The notes under the pieces were generated by a model. It was not told where the DNA came from and made no database searches. It saw only the letters and a program-made list of their open reading frames with translations. A DNA stretch of 64,000 nucleotides from positions 1 to 64,000 of the forward strand of contig JAQWEL010000006.1 in NCBI GenBank assembly GCA_028704945.1, read 5' to 3'. Source of the DNA: Patescibacteria group bacterium (GTDB taxonomy: Bacteria > Patescibacteriota > Patescibacteriia > Patescibacteriales > Patescibacteriaceae). The number at the start of each line of letters is the position of its first letter. Position 1 is the first letter of the stretch. The translations under genes were made by a program, and so were the position numbers. Of this stretch, positions 35,038 to 43,504 are shown one piece after another.

Positions 35038-35853
35038 TCAGCTATTAATCTCTTGCTCTAGAAAACTTTCTATTTTTTTGTATGTAGGCTTTTGTATCGA
35101 AAAAATAATAACGCCATCAAAAGCCTTATCCTTGATTTTCGCTTTATAGTCCCCTAACTTTACCGGACAAATTTTATTATCCAACGCCTTATATAAAACA
35201 GAGCTAAGAAGTACATTCTTGCTCTTATGCTTTATAACATCAGAATAATCGGATTTTAATAATTTTTTGATGTCCAATACTTTTTTTGAATCAAAGACGG
35301 TTGACTTTACATCGTCTAAAACTGAATCCCAAAAAACTTTTTCTGGTTTTTCAGAAATATGAGATAAAATTCCACTATTTTTTGATTTAGCTCTATTTAA
35401 TAAAATAATATTCTTCCGATTTGTTTCATCGTCATCCTTATCTCCGCCTGATTTTACCTCAGAATACCACAACCCCTTCTGTTCATTGTCATAATAAACA
35501 ACGTCAAAACCTTTTTTTACTCCAGACTCTTCTTTATTGTTCATGATAGAAATTGTTTGAAAATTGTTTATATACTTCGGAATTAATAAATGTGCGAGGA
35601 GTTCACCAATCATACCCTTTCTGGTATTTTCTTTTTTTTGTTTATATCTTCTTAAAAACTCTCTTAGTGTTTCTTTATAGCTATAATAATCACCCGGCTC
35701 AGATGCAACAACTTGACCATAACATATGCCACTGAGCATATTTCTTATTTCTGACATTAATTCAGGGCTAAAATCTTCTATATAACAAATATAAACACCA
35801 CTATCCTTGGAAGCTTTAAAGTCTATGCCTTTAATTTTAGTGCTGCTATTCAT
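35038..35853 (-). CDS. hamA: HamA-like DUF1837 nuclease (Hachiman)
   Basis: 271 residues from the ATG at 35851-35853 (MNSSTKIKGIDF). The frame is open further upstream but that part is a spurious hydrophobic run covering the promoter and operator. Elements fitting a DUF1837/PD-(D/E)xK nuclease are KGMIGELLAHLLIP (about 78-91), GFDVVYYDN (about 114-122) and LWYSEVKSGGD with the ExK pair (about 128-138). In Hachiman, HamA is the DNase effector released when HamB detects damaged or invading DNA. Assignment rests on these motifs plus the adjacent helicase. Confidence 0.75.
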   Translation of the reverse strand: MNSSTKIKGIDFKASKDSGVYICYIEDFSPELMSEIRNMLSGICYGQVVASEPGDYYSYKETLREFLRRYKQKKENTRKGMIGELLAHLLIPKYINNFQTISIMNNKEESGVKKGFDVVYYDNEQKGLWYSEVKSGGDKDDDETNRKNIILLNRAKSKNSGILSHISEKPEKVFWDSVLDDVKSTVFDSKKVLDIKKLLKSDYSDVIKHKSKNVLLSSVLYKALDNKICPVKLGDYKAKIKDKAFDGVIIFSIQKPTYKKIESFLEQEINS

Positions 35854-35901
35854 TTTAAAACTATATATTAACCATTTTAATGATGTAATTTTCCCATAAA
35901 A

Positions 35902-35931
35902 ATTGACAAAAGTCAATGAAATTAGTAATAA
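35902..35931 (+). promoter_or_regulatory. Divergent promoter region with palindromic operator
   Basis: TTGACA (35903-35908), 17 bases, TAATAA (35926-35931) makes a promoter for the plus-strand regulator gene. A perfect palindrome ATTGAC-AAAA-GTCAAT (35902-35917) covers the -35 box and also supplies a TTGAC on the minus strand facing hamA. A repressor bound here could control both directions. Confidence 0.55.
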
Positions 35932-35950
35932 TATAAACAAATATAAATAT

Positions 35951-36532
35951 ATGGAAACAATAAGCAAGGACCAGCACGAGGCCTTAAAAATATACAAGGA
36001 AATAAGTGAGTTACAGCGAGAAACCGTTAAAAAAATGAGAAAAGCGGGTTTTTATGATGACCTCGATAAAAGTATAGCCGAGCTTATTGCTAGCCATAAA
36101 GTATCACCAAGAACAGCTGAGATTCTAAAAAATTATCTTGTGCATCCAAGCCTAGACAAGGCTTTAGATCAAGTTGAGGCTATTTCTCTGTCTATGTTTG
36201 ATAAGATACTGGCCGGCAAAGGCATAGACGGGAAGATAAATCTACGTTTATATAAAAATGGCGTGCTTGGATATAACCCAATCGATAACCGCAGATACGT
36301 AATGAATAAAGAAAAGATGAGAATCGAAATATTGAAGGTATTAGCTAATGAGCAATTAAAAGCTCAAGAAATTTCAGACATACTCAACTCAACGCCTGGC
36401 TCCATAAGAAAAGCCATAGAATCAATTAACAAAAATTCTTCATTATTTTTAGAAATTGATGATAAGTTAATAGAGTCTGATAATAAGCTTGGATACTTTT
36501 TGAATGAAAAGTATTATTTGATATTAGATTAA
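35951..36532 (+). CDS. Probable winged-helix regulator divergent from hamAB
   Basis: 193 residues from ATG at 35951 (METISKDQHEALK); the frame extends 16 codons upstream but would overlap the promoter. The N-terminal half is helical. The C-terminal half contains a winged-helix-like HTH: KMRIEILKVLANEQLKAQEI, SDILNSTPGSIRKAIESI, then a beta wing (FLEIDDKLIESDNKLGYFL). Divergent placement 97 bases from hamA with a palindrome in between suggests it regulates the defence operon and itself. Family not recognised beyond the HTH. Confidence 0.65.
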   Translation: METISKDQHEALKIYKEISELQRETVKKMRKAGFYDDLDKSIAELIASHKVSPRTAEILKNYLVHPSLDKALDQVEAISLSMFDKILAGKGIDGKINLRLYKNGVLGYNPIDNRRYVMNKEKMRIEILKVLANEQLKAQEISDILNSTPGSIRKAIESINKNSSLFLEIDDKLIESDNKLGYFLNEKYYLILD

Positions 36533-36568
36533 TCCGTTCCCGCAACCTAGAGTTAATAACTTAAACAA

Positions 36569-36592
36569 GAGAGCTAATTTTAGCTCTTTTTT
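36569..36592 (+). terminator. Intrinsic terminator of the regulator gene
   Basis: GAGCTA-ATTT-TAGCTC stem followed by six T, 37 bases past the stop. Confidence 0.85.
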
Positions 36593-36672
36593 GTTATGCA
36601 ACTCCAGTCCAGGGATTATTGTATTGATGTCATAATTAAAATAGAAAAATTAAAAAATTTATTCAAAAAATT

Positions 36673-38040
36673 ATGACAAACAACAATCTAAAAATCGTGG
36701 AAGTTCCGATTAACGAACTTAACCTCGCACCGTATAATCCAAGAAAACATACTCGAGAGCAAATGCTTCAGCTTCAAGAGTCCATTAAGAGCTTTGGGGT
36801 GGTCGACCCGATAATTCTTAATGGTTCTCCGGAACGAATGAATATCGTTATTGGCGGACATATGCGCCTTCAAGCCTTACATGAACTCGGCGAAACAACT
36901 GTCCCGGCCGTCTATATTCATATAGATGATATAGAAAAAGAAAAGGAATTAAATCTTCGCCTAAACAAAAATACTGGTGAATTTGATTATGACCTTTTAG
37001 CAGAATTCGATGAATTTTTCCTTAAAAATGTGGGATTTTCCTCAGAAGAAATAGATAATGTCTTCCCTGTTGATGAAACGACGGATCAATTCAATTTACA
37101 AAAAGAATTAGAAAAACTTAATATCACCGATGTAAAAGCCAAGACTGGAGATATCTATGATTTAGATGGATCGAGGCTAATGGTTGGAGATTCTATGATA
37201 GAAGCTGACACGATAGCCCTAATGGATGGAAATAAGGCCGACATGTGTCTAACTGATCCGCCATATATTTTAGACTACCTGAAGGGCAAAACTAAAAACA
37301 AAGATGGCATTACCGAAGGCTTTGGCGCAAAAAAGAATAGAATATATATTGGCACCGAATCTTTGCCCGATAACTTTACCGAACTTTGGATAGGTAATAT
37401 CAGTAAAGTAGCTAAAGAAAACTTTTCCATTATTGTATACGAAAACTGGAAAAATCTAAGGACAATCTGGAGCGAAATGGAAAAACATTGGAAGGTAAAG
37501 AATATGATTGTCTGGCATCTGCCTAATCGAGTACAAGGTTTCTCTTCTAAACATAAATTCTTTAACAAACACGATATTGCCATGGTTGGCGGAAGCGAAG
37601 ATATCGAACTAAATATTGAAAATGAGGGCGATGAACTACTGGATAATGAATATGACACAGCTCTTTATGCTATTGCCGGCAAACCGCATTGGGAATCATA
37701 CGGCAAGGGCAAAAAAATCTGCCCGACTGATTTCATTGAATATATTGCCGATGATGAGAAATCTTCCGGACAAGGCATTATCTTCGGTACCAAACCCTTA
37801 GAAATACTTATTCCCTATATCAAGGTTTTAACTAAGCGTGGAGATTTGATAGTAGAGCCTTTCGGCGGAAGCGGGTCGACGCTTATCGCTTCTGTAAGAA
37901 TGGGGCGTCGTTGTTTCATCATGGAAAAATGTCCTATCTATGCTGAAGTTATTATTAAGAGATGGGAAAAAGAAACCGGAAAGACGGCTGTTAAAATAAC
38001 TGAGAACAAAACAGATGAAGAGCCAGCAGTTGAAAAATAA
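36673..38040 (+). CDS. ParB/Srx-domain DNA N-methyltransferase (phage type)
   Basis: 455 residues. Residues 1-about 110 form a ParB-like nuclease/Srx domain: LAPYNPRKHTREQMLQLQES, GVVDPIILNG and VIGGHMRLQALHELG. A beta-class amino-methyltransferase follows, with CLTDPPYILDY as the catalytic DPPY (about 200-206) and VEPFGGSGSTLIASVRMGRR as the SAM-binding FxGxG motif near the C-terminus. This fusion is common in phages, where it protects phage DNA or acts in packaging. It is co-directional with, and overlaps by 26 bases, the small-terminase-like gene, supporting a phage origin. Confidence 0.9.
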   Translation: MTNNNLKIVEVPINELNLAPYNPRKHTREQMLQLQESIKSFGVVDPIILNGSPERMNIVIGGHMRLQALHELGETTVPAVYIHIDDIEKEKELNLRLNKNTGEFDYDLLAEFDEFFLKNVGFSSEEIDNVFPVDETTDQFNLQKELEKLNITDVKAKTGDIYDLDGSRLMVGDSMIEADTIALMDGNKADMCLTDPPYILDYLKGKTKNKDGITEGFGAKKNRIYIGTESLPDNFTELWIGNISKVAKENFSIIVYENWKNLRTIWSEMEKHWKVKNMIVWHLPNRVQGFSSKHKFFNKHDIAMVGGSEDIELNIENEGDELLDNEYDTALYAIAGKPHWESYGKGKKICPTDFIEYIADDEKSSGQGIIFGTKPLEILIPYIKVLTKRGDLIVEPFGGSGSTLIASVRMGRRCFIMEKCPIYAEVIIKRWEKETGKTAVKITENKTDEEPAVEK

Positions 38041-38569
38041 ATTACTCAAAGAACTAGAAAGTTTCGGTAATGTCCTCTCTGCATGCAAAAAGGTTGGAAT
38101 AAGCACCTCGACTTATTATCGCTGGTTTGAGAATAATAAAGATTTCAGGAAAAAAGCTAAAGCTGCTGTTATAATTGGTCAAAAAAATATTATTAATTTA
38201 GCTGAGCATGGCTTGATATATAACGTGGGCAATAAAGATCAGCGAGCGATAGAGTACACTTTATCTCATTTATCAAAGAAATACCGTAAACATAATGAGT
38301 CCAATGTCGTTATTGTTCATCGCCGAGACAATTTCAATCTGGCACCTCAAAAGGAAATTACTCTTGAAGATATATTAGATAAAGCTGATCGTGAAGCAGA
38401 TGAGAATAAGGCAAAATGGGATGCCGCCGCTCAAATCTTATGGGACCAGCTTAAAAAGAATGGCGATATTCCAACAAAGCCCAACGGCGAACCGATAGGC
38501 TTTGAAGAAATATATGAGTTTAAAACTTATATAGAAGAATATCAGAAGAAAGCTAAAGAAAATAATTAG
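38015..38569 (+). CDS. Terminase small subunit-like HTH protein
   Basis: 184 residues. The N-terminal helix-turn-helix reads KELESFGNVLSACKKVGIST then STYYRWFENNKDFRKKAKAA, the pattern of phage small terminases and phBC6A51-like proteins that recognise packaging sites. A second helical region (NIINLAEHGLIYNVGNKDQR, AIEYTLSHLSKKYRK) is the usual oligomerisation segment. The acidic tail is longer than usual. No large terminase follows: the next gene is convergent, so this is a residual or repurposed phage gene. Confidence 0.72.
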   Translation: MKSQQLKNKLLKELESFGNVLSACKKVGISTSTYYRWFENNKDFRKKAKAAVIIGQKNIINLAEHGLIYNVGNKDQRAIEYTLSHLSKKYRKHNESNVVIVHRRDNFNLAPQKEITLEDILDKADREADENKAKWDAAAQILWDQLKKNGDIPTKPNGEPIGFEEIYEFKTYIEEYQKKAKENN

Positions 38570-39690
38570 TTACAAGACGGACTTAAGGTTTTAGACGGGA
38601 AAGCGGATAATAATTCGGATAACGAATTAAATGACCTTAAATAGCTTGCATCTAAGCCCTTCCAGCCATCGCAAGACTCCGGATAGTAATATTTCGAGGT
38701 GCTATATGAGGAAGTATAGTATTTATTAATCGAGGTTGTGGTGGTGGTACTAGAAGCGGTCGACGACTGAGAAGATGAATCGGCCGCTTTCGTGGTATCG
38801 CCATTACAGGTATCGACAGCCCACAAGCCGCGCAGATTAGTACTGGCTTCTTTCTGAGCCGCTTTAAACTGAGCCTGATATTTGTACGGCTTATCATAAG
38901 TATATTCATGAGCATAACCATCTCTTATCATCTTATCGTTATACAAAGTGCCATCTTCAAGATAAACATATTTAAGTGGTCGAGAATATTTATCTAATTC
39001 CTCTTTAATAGAATCATCTTCTAATCTAACCATTTTACCGAATAATAATCCCTTAGCTTTAGCTGAAGCTTCTTTACCGAAGCATTGGACGACTTTCCTC
39101 GGATCAAGAGTTTCGGGAGTATCCATGCCAATTAATCTAATAGTAGTTGTAGCCCCGTTTAAATTAACTTTTATTGTATCGCCGTCAACAACTTCCAATA
39201 CTTGATATAGAGTGACCAATAAAGACGAACTTTTATCTTTTTCGGATAATTCAATCTTGTTTAAATCACTAGTCTTTATTCCTAAACCGAGCTTTCTCAT
39301 TATCTGATAAGCGGCTTCACCATCCTTTAGATAATTAGCATTGCCGTTTGAATCAATATAATAGGCTTCGCCGTGAGATTCTACTTGGAGCAAGATTTTG
39401 CCAGACTGTTTCTTGGCGGCATTCTTATAGGCCTTTATTTTATCTAAATCGGAATTAGTAATACCAACACCCAAAGTACGCATGATGTTATAGGCTTCTG
39501 AACCATTAGCCATATAATATCGCTTGCCGTCTTTCGGATTTACATACCAAGCTTCGCCGTGAGATTCTACTTGGAGCAAGATTTTGCCTTTCATCTTAGA
39601 AACTAGACTCTCTGCTCCAAAAGTTTTAAATGGAATTATTCCTAAAGCAACAATTACTGCTAAAGAAATGATTAATAATTTATTTTTCAT
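38566..39690 (-). CDS. Secreted thermonuclease (SNase) with two KGxILLQ modules
   Basis: 374 residues. Signal peptide LIISLAVIVALGIIPFKTFG. Two about 50-residue modules follow (MKGKILLQVESHGEAWYVNP and QSGKILLQVESHGEAYYIDS, each with RYYMANG or NYLKDGE and GVGITNSDL or GLGIKTSDL). The staphylococcal-nuclease fold then contains VVDGDTIKV, IRLIGMDTPE, YVYLEDGTLYNDKMIRDGYA and AQKEASTNLRGLW, including the Arg and Glu expected at the active site. A Ser/Thr linker and a Cys-containing tail end it. It should cleave DNA or RNA outside the cell. Its 3' end overlaps the convergent terminase-like gene by 4 bases. Confidence 0.92.
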   Translation of the reverse strand: MKNKLLIISLAVIVALGIIPFKTFGAESLVSKMKGKILLQVESHGEAWYVNPKDGKRYYMANGSEAYNIMRTLGVGITNSDLDKIKAYKNAAKKQSGKILLQVESHGEAYYIDSNGNANYLKDGEAAYQIMRKLGLGIKTSDLNKIELSEKDKSSSLLVTLYQVLEVVDGDTIKVNLNGATTTIRLIGMDTPETLDPRKVVQCFGKEASAKAKGLLFGKMVRLEDDSIKEELDKYSRPLKYVYLEDGTLYNDKMIRDGYAHEYTYDKPYKYQAQFKAAQKEASTNLRGLWAVDTCNGDTTKAADSSSQSSTASSTTTTTSINKYYTSSYSTSKYYYPESCDGWKGLDASYLRSFNSLSELLSAFPSKTLSPSCN

Positions 39691-39691
39691 A

Positions 39692-39955
39692 TTATTTCTT
39701 TATCATGGACAATATCCATTCTTGACATTTATTGGCCCAAGTAGACGGCATCTTTGTTTTAGCCAACTCAGTGCCGTGGCCAATAATCTTTAATTCCCCT
39801 TGCCCCATACTAACGACATCAACAACGACCGTTTCGATATCGTTAACCATTACTCTAAAAGTTTTGCCATAAGGATTTAGAAAATTCAGATAACCATCTT
39901 TGATTTTCAAAGTTCCTCCAGCCCCTAATAGGCCTATCTTCATTTTTTCTTCCAT
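39692..39955 (-). CDS. Small hypothetical protein preceding the nuclease
   Basis: 87 residues; a second Met at codon 5 (MKIGLLGAGG) is an alternative start. The sequence is short beta strands (GTLKIKDGYLNFLNP, FRVMVNDIETVVVDVVS, GELKIIGHGTELAKT) plus a final helix (ANKCQEWILSMI), reminiscent of PH-like or bPH domains. One base separates its stop from the nuclease start on the same strand, so the two are translated together. No function can be assigned. Confidence 0.65.
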   Translation of the reverse strand: MEEKMKIGLLGAGGTLKIKDGYLNFLNPYGKTFRVMVNDIETVVVDVVSMGQGELKIIGHGTELAKTKMPSTWANKCQEWILSMIKK

Positions 39956-40275
39956 AAAATAATAAGTTAATTATTAAATGGTTGGGTAATCCGTTAAAAA
40001 CAAAAACGGACACCCGACCTAGTTGCAAAACTACATTTTTGGTTTCCGCAAGGATTCCTACTCATGCTGGTCGGAGTGTCCGTTCCTGTGCACGAATAGG
40101 AAAATTAACCAAAAAATGGCTAAAATCCTTGCGTTTAATAAATGTAGTTTTGCACTTAAAATATAGCTTAAAAACACATAAAAGTAAAATAAAGTTGTCT
40201 ACAGCTTGTCTGTTTATCGGTCTAGACTTCCCTGTCGCTTTGCGTCATTAATTGCTTGTAATAACAAACAAACAT
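39956..40275. other. 320-bp region upstream of the serine recombinase
   Basis: No gene is supported. It contains two overlapping inverted-repeat pairs described at 40005-40153, and AT-rich sequence with no obvious consensus promoter. Confidence 0.6.
40005..40153. repeat. Nested, mutually exclusive inverted repeats upstream of the recombinase
   Basis: Pair 1: AACGGACACCCGACC (40005-40019) with GGTCGGAGTGTCCGTT (40069-40084). Pair 2: GCAAAACTACATTT plus CGCAAGGATT (within 40025-40056) with AATCCTTGCG plus AAATGTAGTTTTGC (within 40124-40153). The left arm of pair 2 lies in the loop of pair 1, so as RNA they form either a pseudoknot-like topology or two competing folds; as DNA they resemble the symmetric arms of recombinase sites. 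Confidence 0.75.
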
Positions 40276-41631
40276 ATGAATCAAGCAAGTACGACCCACG
40301 GCGCCCAAACGGTCGCCCTGGGGCAATCTAGGGGCAATTTAGAGGTATTACCGGTCGTAATGAGGTATTGCTTATACGCCCGTAAATCAACGGAGGAAGA
40401 TGAAAAACAAGCTCTTTCCATCGACTCTCAGATTAAAGAGATGCTAGAGATGGCAATGAGGGATAATATCCAAATAACTGAAATACGGAAAGAAAGCCAC
40501 TCAGCTAAAGATTCAGGCCAACGGCCTGTTTTTAATAAGCTAATATCGGATATCAAAAAAGATGTCTTTAACGGCATCTTATGCTGGGCCCCGGACAGGT
40601 TAAGCCGTAATGCCGGCGACCTTGGAGCGATAGTTGATTTAATGGATCAAGGAAAGATAATTGAAATTAGGACCCATGGCCAGAAATTTACCAATAGCCC
40701 AAATGAAAAATTCCTTCTAATGATATTAGGCTCTCAAGCCAAGCTTGAGAATGACCATAAAGGTGAGAATGTAAAACGAGGATTAAGGGCCAAATGCGAA
40801 CAAGGCTGGCGACCCGGCAGACCACCGCTTGGCTATCTACATGATAAATATGCTGAGAAAGGAGAAAGAAAAGTATATGTTGACCCCAAGCGAGCACCGA
40901 TAGTAAAGAAGATATTTGAGAAGATGGCGAACGAAGAATTAAGCTGCCGCAAAATCCACCAATGGCTAAATAGTGAAACCGATTTCAAAACTAGAAGCGG
41001 GAAACTCATGCCGCTTAGTCTTGTCCAAAGGATAATTAAGGAACCATATTATTATGGCGAGTTTGAATATCCAACCGGAAGCGATAAATGGTATAAGGGC
41101 GGATATGAGCCAATAATATCAAAGGAGCTTTATACAAAGGCTAATGAAAGGTTAACCAGGAATAATATCTCCAGACAGGATTGTAAAGAATTCGCCTTTA
41201 CTAAACTTATTAAATGCGGACATTGCGGTTCAGGTATAACTGCTGAAGAAAAATTTAAAAAACTGGTCGACGGATCAGTTAAAAGATATGTCTATTATGG
41301 ATGTGCTAGGTCCAGAAATACAAAATGTAATCATGGCTTATTAAGAGAAGAAGAAATGATTGAACAATTAGTCGGGCTAATGGACAAAATTGATATCAAC
41401 GAGATAGGGATAAAGAACAAATTTGAGGATGAGGTAAATAGATTTTATAAATTCAGCAAAGGAATACTTGGAGTGACCGGTAGCGATTTCGAAAAACAAA
41501 AGAACCTAGATATTAGAAACTACGCTAAATACGTGCTTAAAGAAGGATCTATTCTTGAAAAACGAGAAGTGCTTGGGTGCTTGGAAAGTAAGTTGGTTAT
41601 GAGAGATAAACAAATTACTCTAATAAACTAG
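40276..41631 (+). CDS. Large serine recombinase / integrase
   Basis: 451 residues from the ATG at 40276; a TTG at 40252 and an ATG at 40360 (MRYCLYARKS) are alternatives, and the fold proper begins at 40360. The resolvase domain shows YARKST with the nucleophilic Ser, LCWAPDRLSRNAGDLGAIVD and KFLLMILGSQAKLEND. A Recombinase domain follows (GWRPGRPPLGYLHDKYAEKG ... YYYGEFEYP), then a zinc ribbon (IKCGHCGSGITAEE with YYGCARSRNTKCNHG) and a helical C-terminus. Such enzymes integrate and excise phages or islands at short att sites. It is the only recombinase in the island. Confidence 0.95.
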   Translation: MNQASTTHGAQTVALGQSRGNLEVLPVVMRYCLYARKSTEEDEKQALSIDSQIKEMLEMAMRDNIQITEIRKESHSAKDSGQRPVFNKLISDIKKDVFNGILCWAPDRLSRNAGDLGAIVDLMDQGKIIEIRTHGQKFTNSPNEKFLLMILGSQAKLENDHKGENVKRGLRAKCEQGWRPGRPPLGYLHDKYAEKGERKVYVDPKRAPIVKKIFEKMANEELSCRKIHQWLNSETDFKTRSGKLMPLSLVQRIIKEPYYYGEFEYPTGSDKWYKGGYEPIISKELYTKANERLTRNNISRQDCKEFAFTKLIKCGHCGSGITAEEKFKKLVDGSVKRYVYYGCARSRNTKCNHGLLREEEMIEQLVGLMDKIDINEIGIKNKFEDEVNRFYKFSKGILGVTGSDFEKQKNLDIRNYAKYVLKEGSILEKREVLGCLESKLVMRDKQITLIN

Positions 41632-41653
41632 GGCTTTAAAAACTCCTATTTTT

Positions 41654-43504
41654 ATGGTACATTCATATAGTATAGAAATAGCCAAAATGAATAAAATATA
41701 TAACTTATACAATTCAATACCGACAGGATCCTTAGATAAAAAGTTAGTTGACAATCTTCTAACTTTTTTGTCAAACAAACCAAAGACAGATGATACTCTG
41801 CTTGATTTTTTATATAAAAATTTAAAAAATGACCCTATTAATTTATTACATCTAATTGGGGTCATTAATCAAAAAAGCAAAGAAAAAGAAAAAATAGCAA
41901 ATACGGACAAGCGAAAACACTTTGGGATATATTACACGGATTACGCAATCGCCAGACGCTTAGCTAAAGAATCTATTTGTAATATACAAAATAAAGATTT
42001 AGAAAATCTTACTTTTTTTGAACCATGCGCTGGCGTTGGCATCTTTATTATTGCGTATATCGACGAAATTACTGAAAGATTAAAAAACATCAATACCGGA
42101 ATACTTCAAAAAATTATTAATAATATTTATTATTCTGATATAGATGGCGACGCCATAGATATAATAAATAAATTTTTGCCTTTATACTTAAATCATAAGT
42201 ATTCAGCAAAAATTAAAATAAGCCAAAAAAATTATTATAAGGGAGATGTTTTGTTCAAAATCTGCAAAACAGATATTCAAAAGAATAACCTTTTTAAAAT
42301 ATTTAATGAGGATAAAAAGTTTGATGTAATTTTAACAAATCCTCCATATAAATTATTAAAGGCGAATGCTAATAAGTATAAAGACGGAGATAAAAATAAT
42401 TATTTAGACGAAGTTACTCTCTTATTGAAATTCATCAGAGAAAATAAGGTTTATCAGTATAACGAAGGGACTCTAAATTTATATAAAATATTTTTAGAAG
42501 AAATACTTGAACAGTATTCCACGGCAAAAGCGACCATTGGGGTACTAATACCAATAACACTCCTAAACGATCAACAAAGCGAATTGCTAAGAAAAAGAAT
42601 ATTAAATAATTACAAAATAAATAAAATCTACACCATCTCGGAAAAAAATGATTTTTTTCCAGATATTTCTCAAGCTTTTAGTTTTTTCGTTATAGACAAG
42701 GCCAACAAAACAGATCTTATAGAAATAGTTGATGAAATTAATAATTATAAGCAACTCGATAAACAGGGATATAAAATCAGTCATGAAACTATAACAAACA
42801 TCTCAAACTCTAGTCCAATAATTATAGAAAGTGAAATCGGTATAAATATTCTTAAAAAAATAAGTAAAAATAAAAAAATTAGAGAATTTAAAAATATTTT
42901 AAATCTCAGAGGAGAACTAGATTTAACATTTTATAAATCTTCAATCACAGAACAAAAAACTGAACTCCCTCTTATAAAGGGCTCTAATATAAAAGAATTC
43001 AATATTCAAGAAACGAATCTATTTGTAAAAAATGATTTTGTAAAAAAAATAGGACCAAAAAGTAGTCACATAAATAATAAAAGAATTGTTTGCCAACAAA
43101 TTTCAAATATCCATTCTAAAAAAAGGCTAAAGTTTGCCTTAATAGACAAGAATTTTGTATTAGGAAACTCGTGTAACTATATTGCAATAACAAATGACTT
43201 GTTTAAAACGGAAGAAAGCTTATCACTTAAATATTTATTAGGGGTTTTAAACTCTAATCTGATGGATTGGCGATTTAAATTAACAAACTCAAATAATCAT
43301 GTAAGTAATTATGAGATATCCGAATTACCAATTGTTCTACCGAACGAGAAACAAAGGAAAGAGATAGAGGATATTGTAAATAAAATTTTGTTAAAAAAGA
43401 CTAGTAATACAAACACTTTAATCAATAATTTAAATGATTTAATTTTTAATCTTTATAATATTAGTAAAGAAGAAAAGCTTTATATTACCAAACAATATTT
43501 ATGA
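41654..43504 (+). CDS. Adenine N6-methyltransferase of Alw26I/Eco31I/Esp3I-type system
   Basis: 616 residues. The gamma-type arrangement has the SAM motif FFEPCAGVGIFIIAYIDEI (about 121-139) followed by the catalytic IILTNPPYKLLK region (NPPY at about 229). A C-terminal target-recognition region contains SCNYIAITNDL and SNLMDWRFKLTNSNNHVSNY, as in type IIG/IIS N6-methylases. A second Met at 41687 is an alternative start. It overlaps the permuted cytosine methylase by 4 bases (ATGA). The convergent endonuclease identifies the system type; the exact target sequence is unknown. Confidence 0.88.
   Translation: MVHSYSIEIAKMNKIYNLYNSIPTGSLDKKLVDNLLTFLSNKPKTDDTLLDFLYKNLKNDPINLLHLIGVINQKSKEKEKIANTDKRKHFGIYYTDYAIARRLAKESICNIQNKDLENLTFFEPCAGVGIFIIAYIDEITERLKNINTGILQKIINNIYYSDIDGDAIDIINKFLPLYLNHKYSAKIKISQKNYYKGDVLFKICKTDIQKNNLFKIFNEDKKFDVILTNPPYKLLKANANKYKDGDKNNYLDEVTLLLKFIRENKVYQYNEGTLNLYKIFLEEILEQYSTAKATIGVLIPITLLNDQQSELLRKRILNNYKINKIYTISEKNDFFPDISQAFSFFVIDKANKTDLIEIVDEINNYKQLDKQGYKISHETITNISNSSPIIIESEIGINILKKISKNKKIREFKNILNLRGELDLTFYKSSITEQKTELPLIKGSNIKEFNIQETNLFVKNDFVKKIGPKSSHINNKRIVCQQISNIHSKKRLKFALIDKNFVLGNSCNYIAITNDLFKTEESLSLKYLLGVLNSNLMDWRFKLTNSNNHVSNYEISELPIVLPNEKQRKEIEDIVNKILLKKTSNTNTLINNLNDLIFNLYNISKEEKLYITKQYL

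Noticed and set aside
37275-37658. Minus-strand ORF opposite the ParB-methyltransferase
   Set aside because: Lies entirely within a gene with clear ParB and DPPY motifs; Ser-rich antisense composition.
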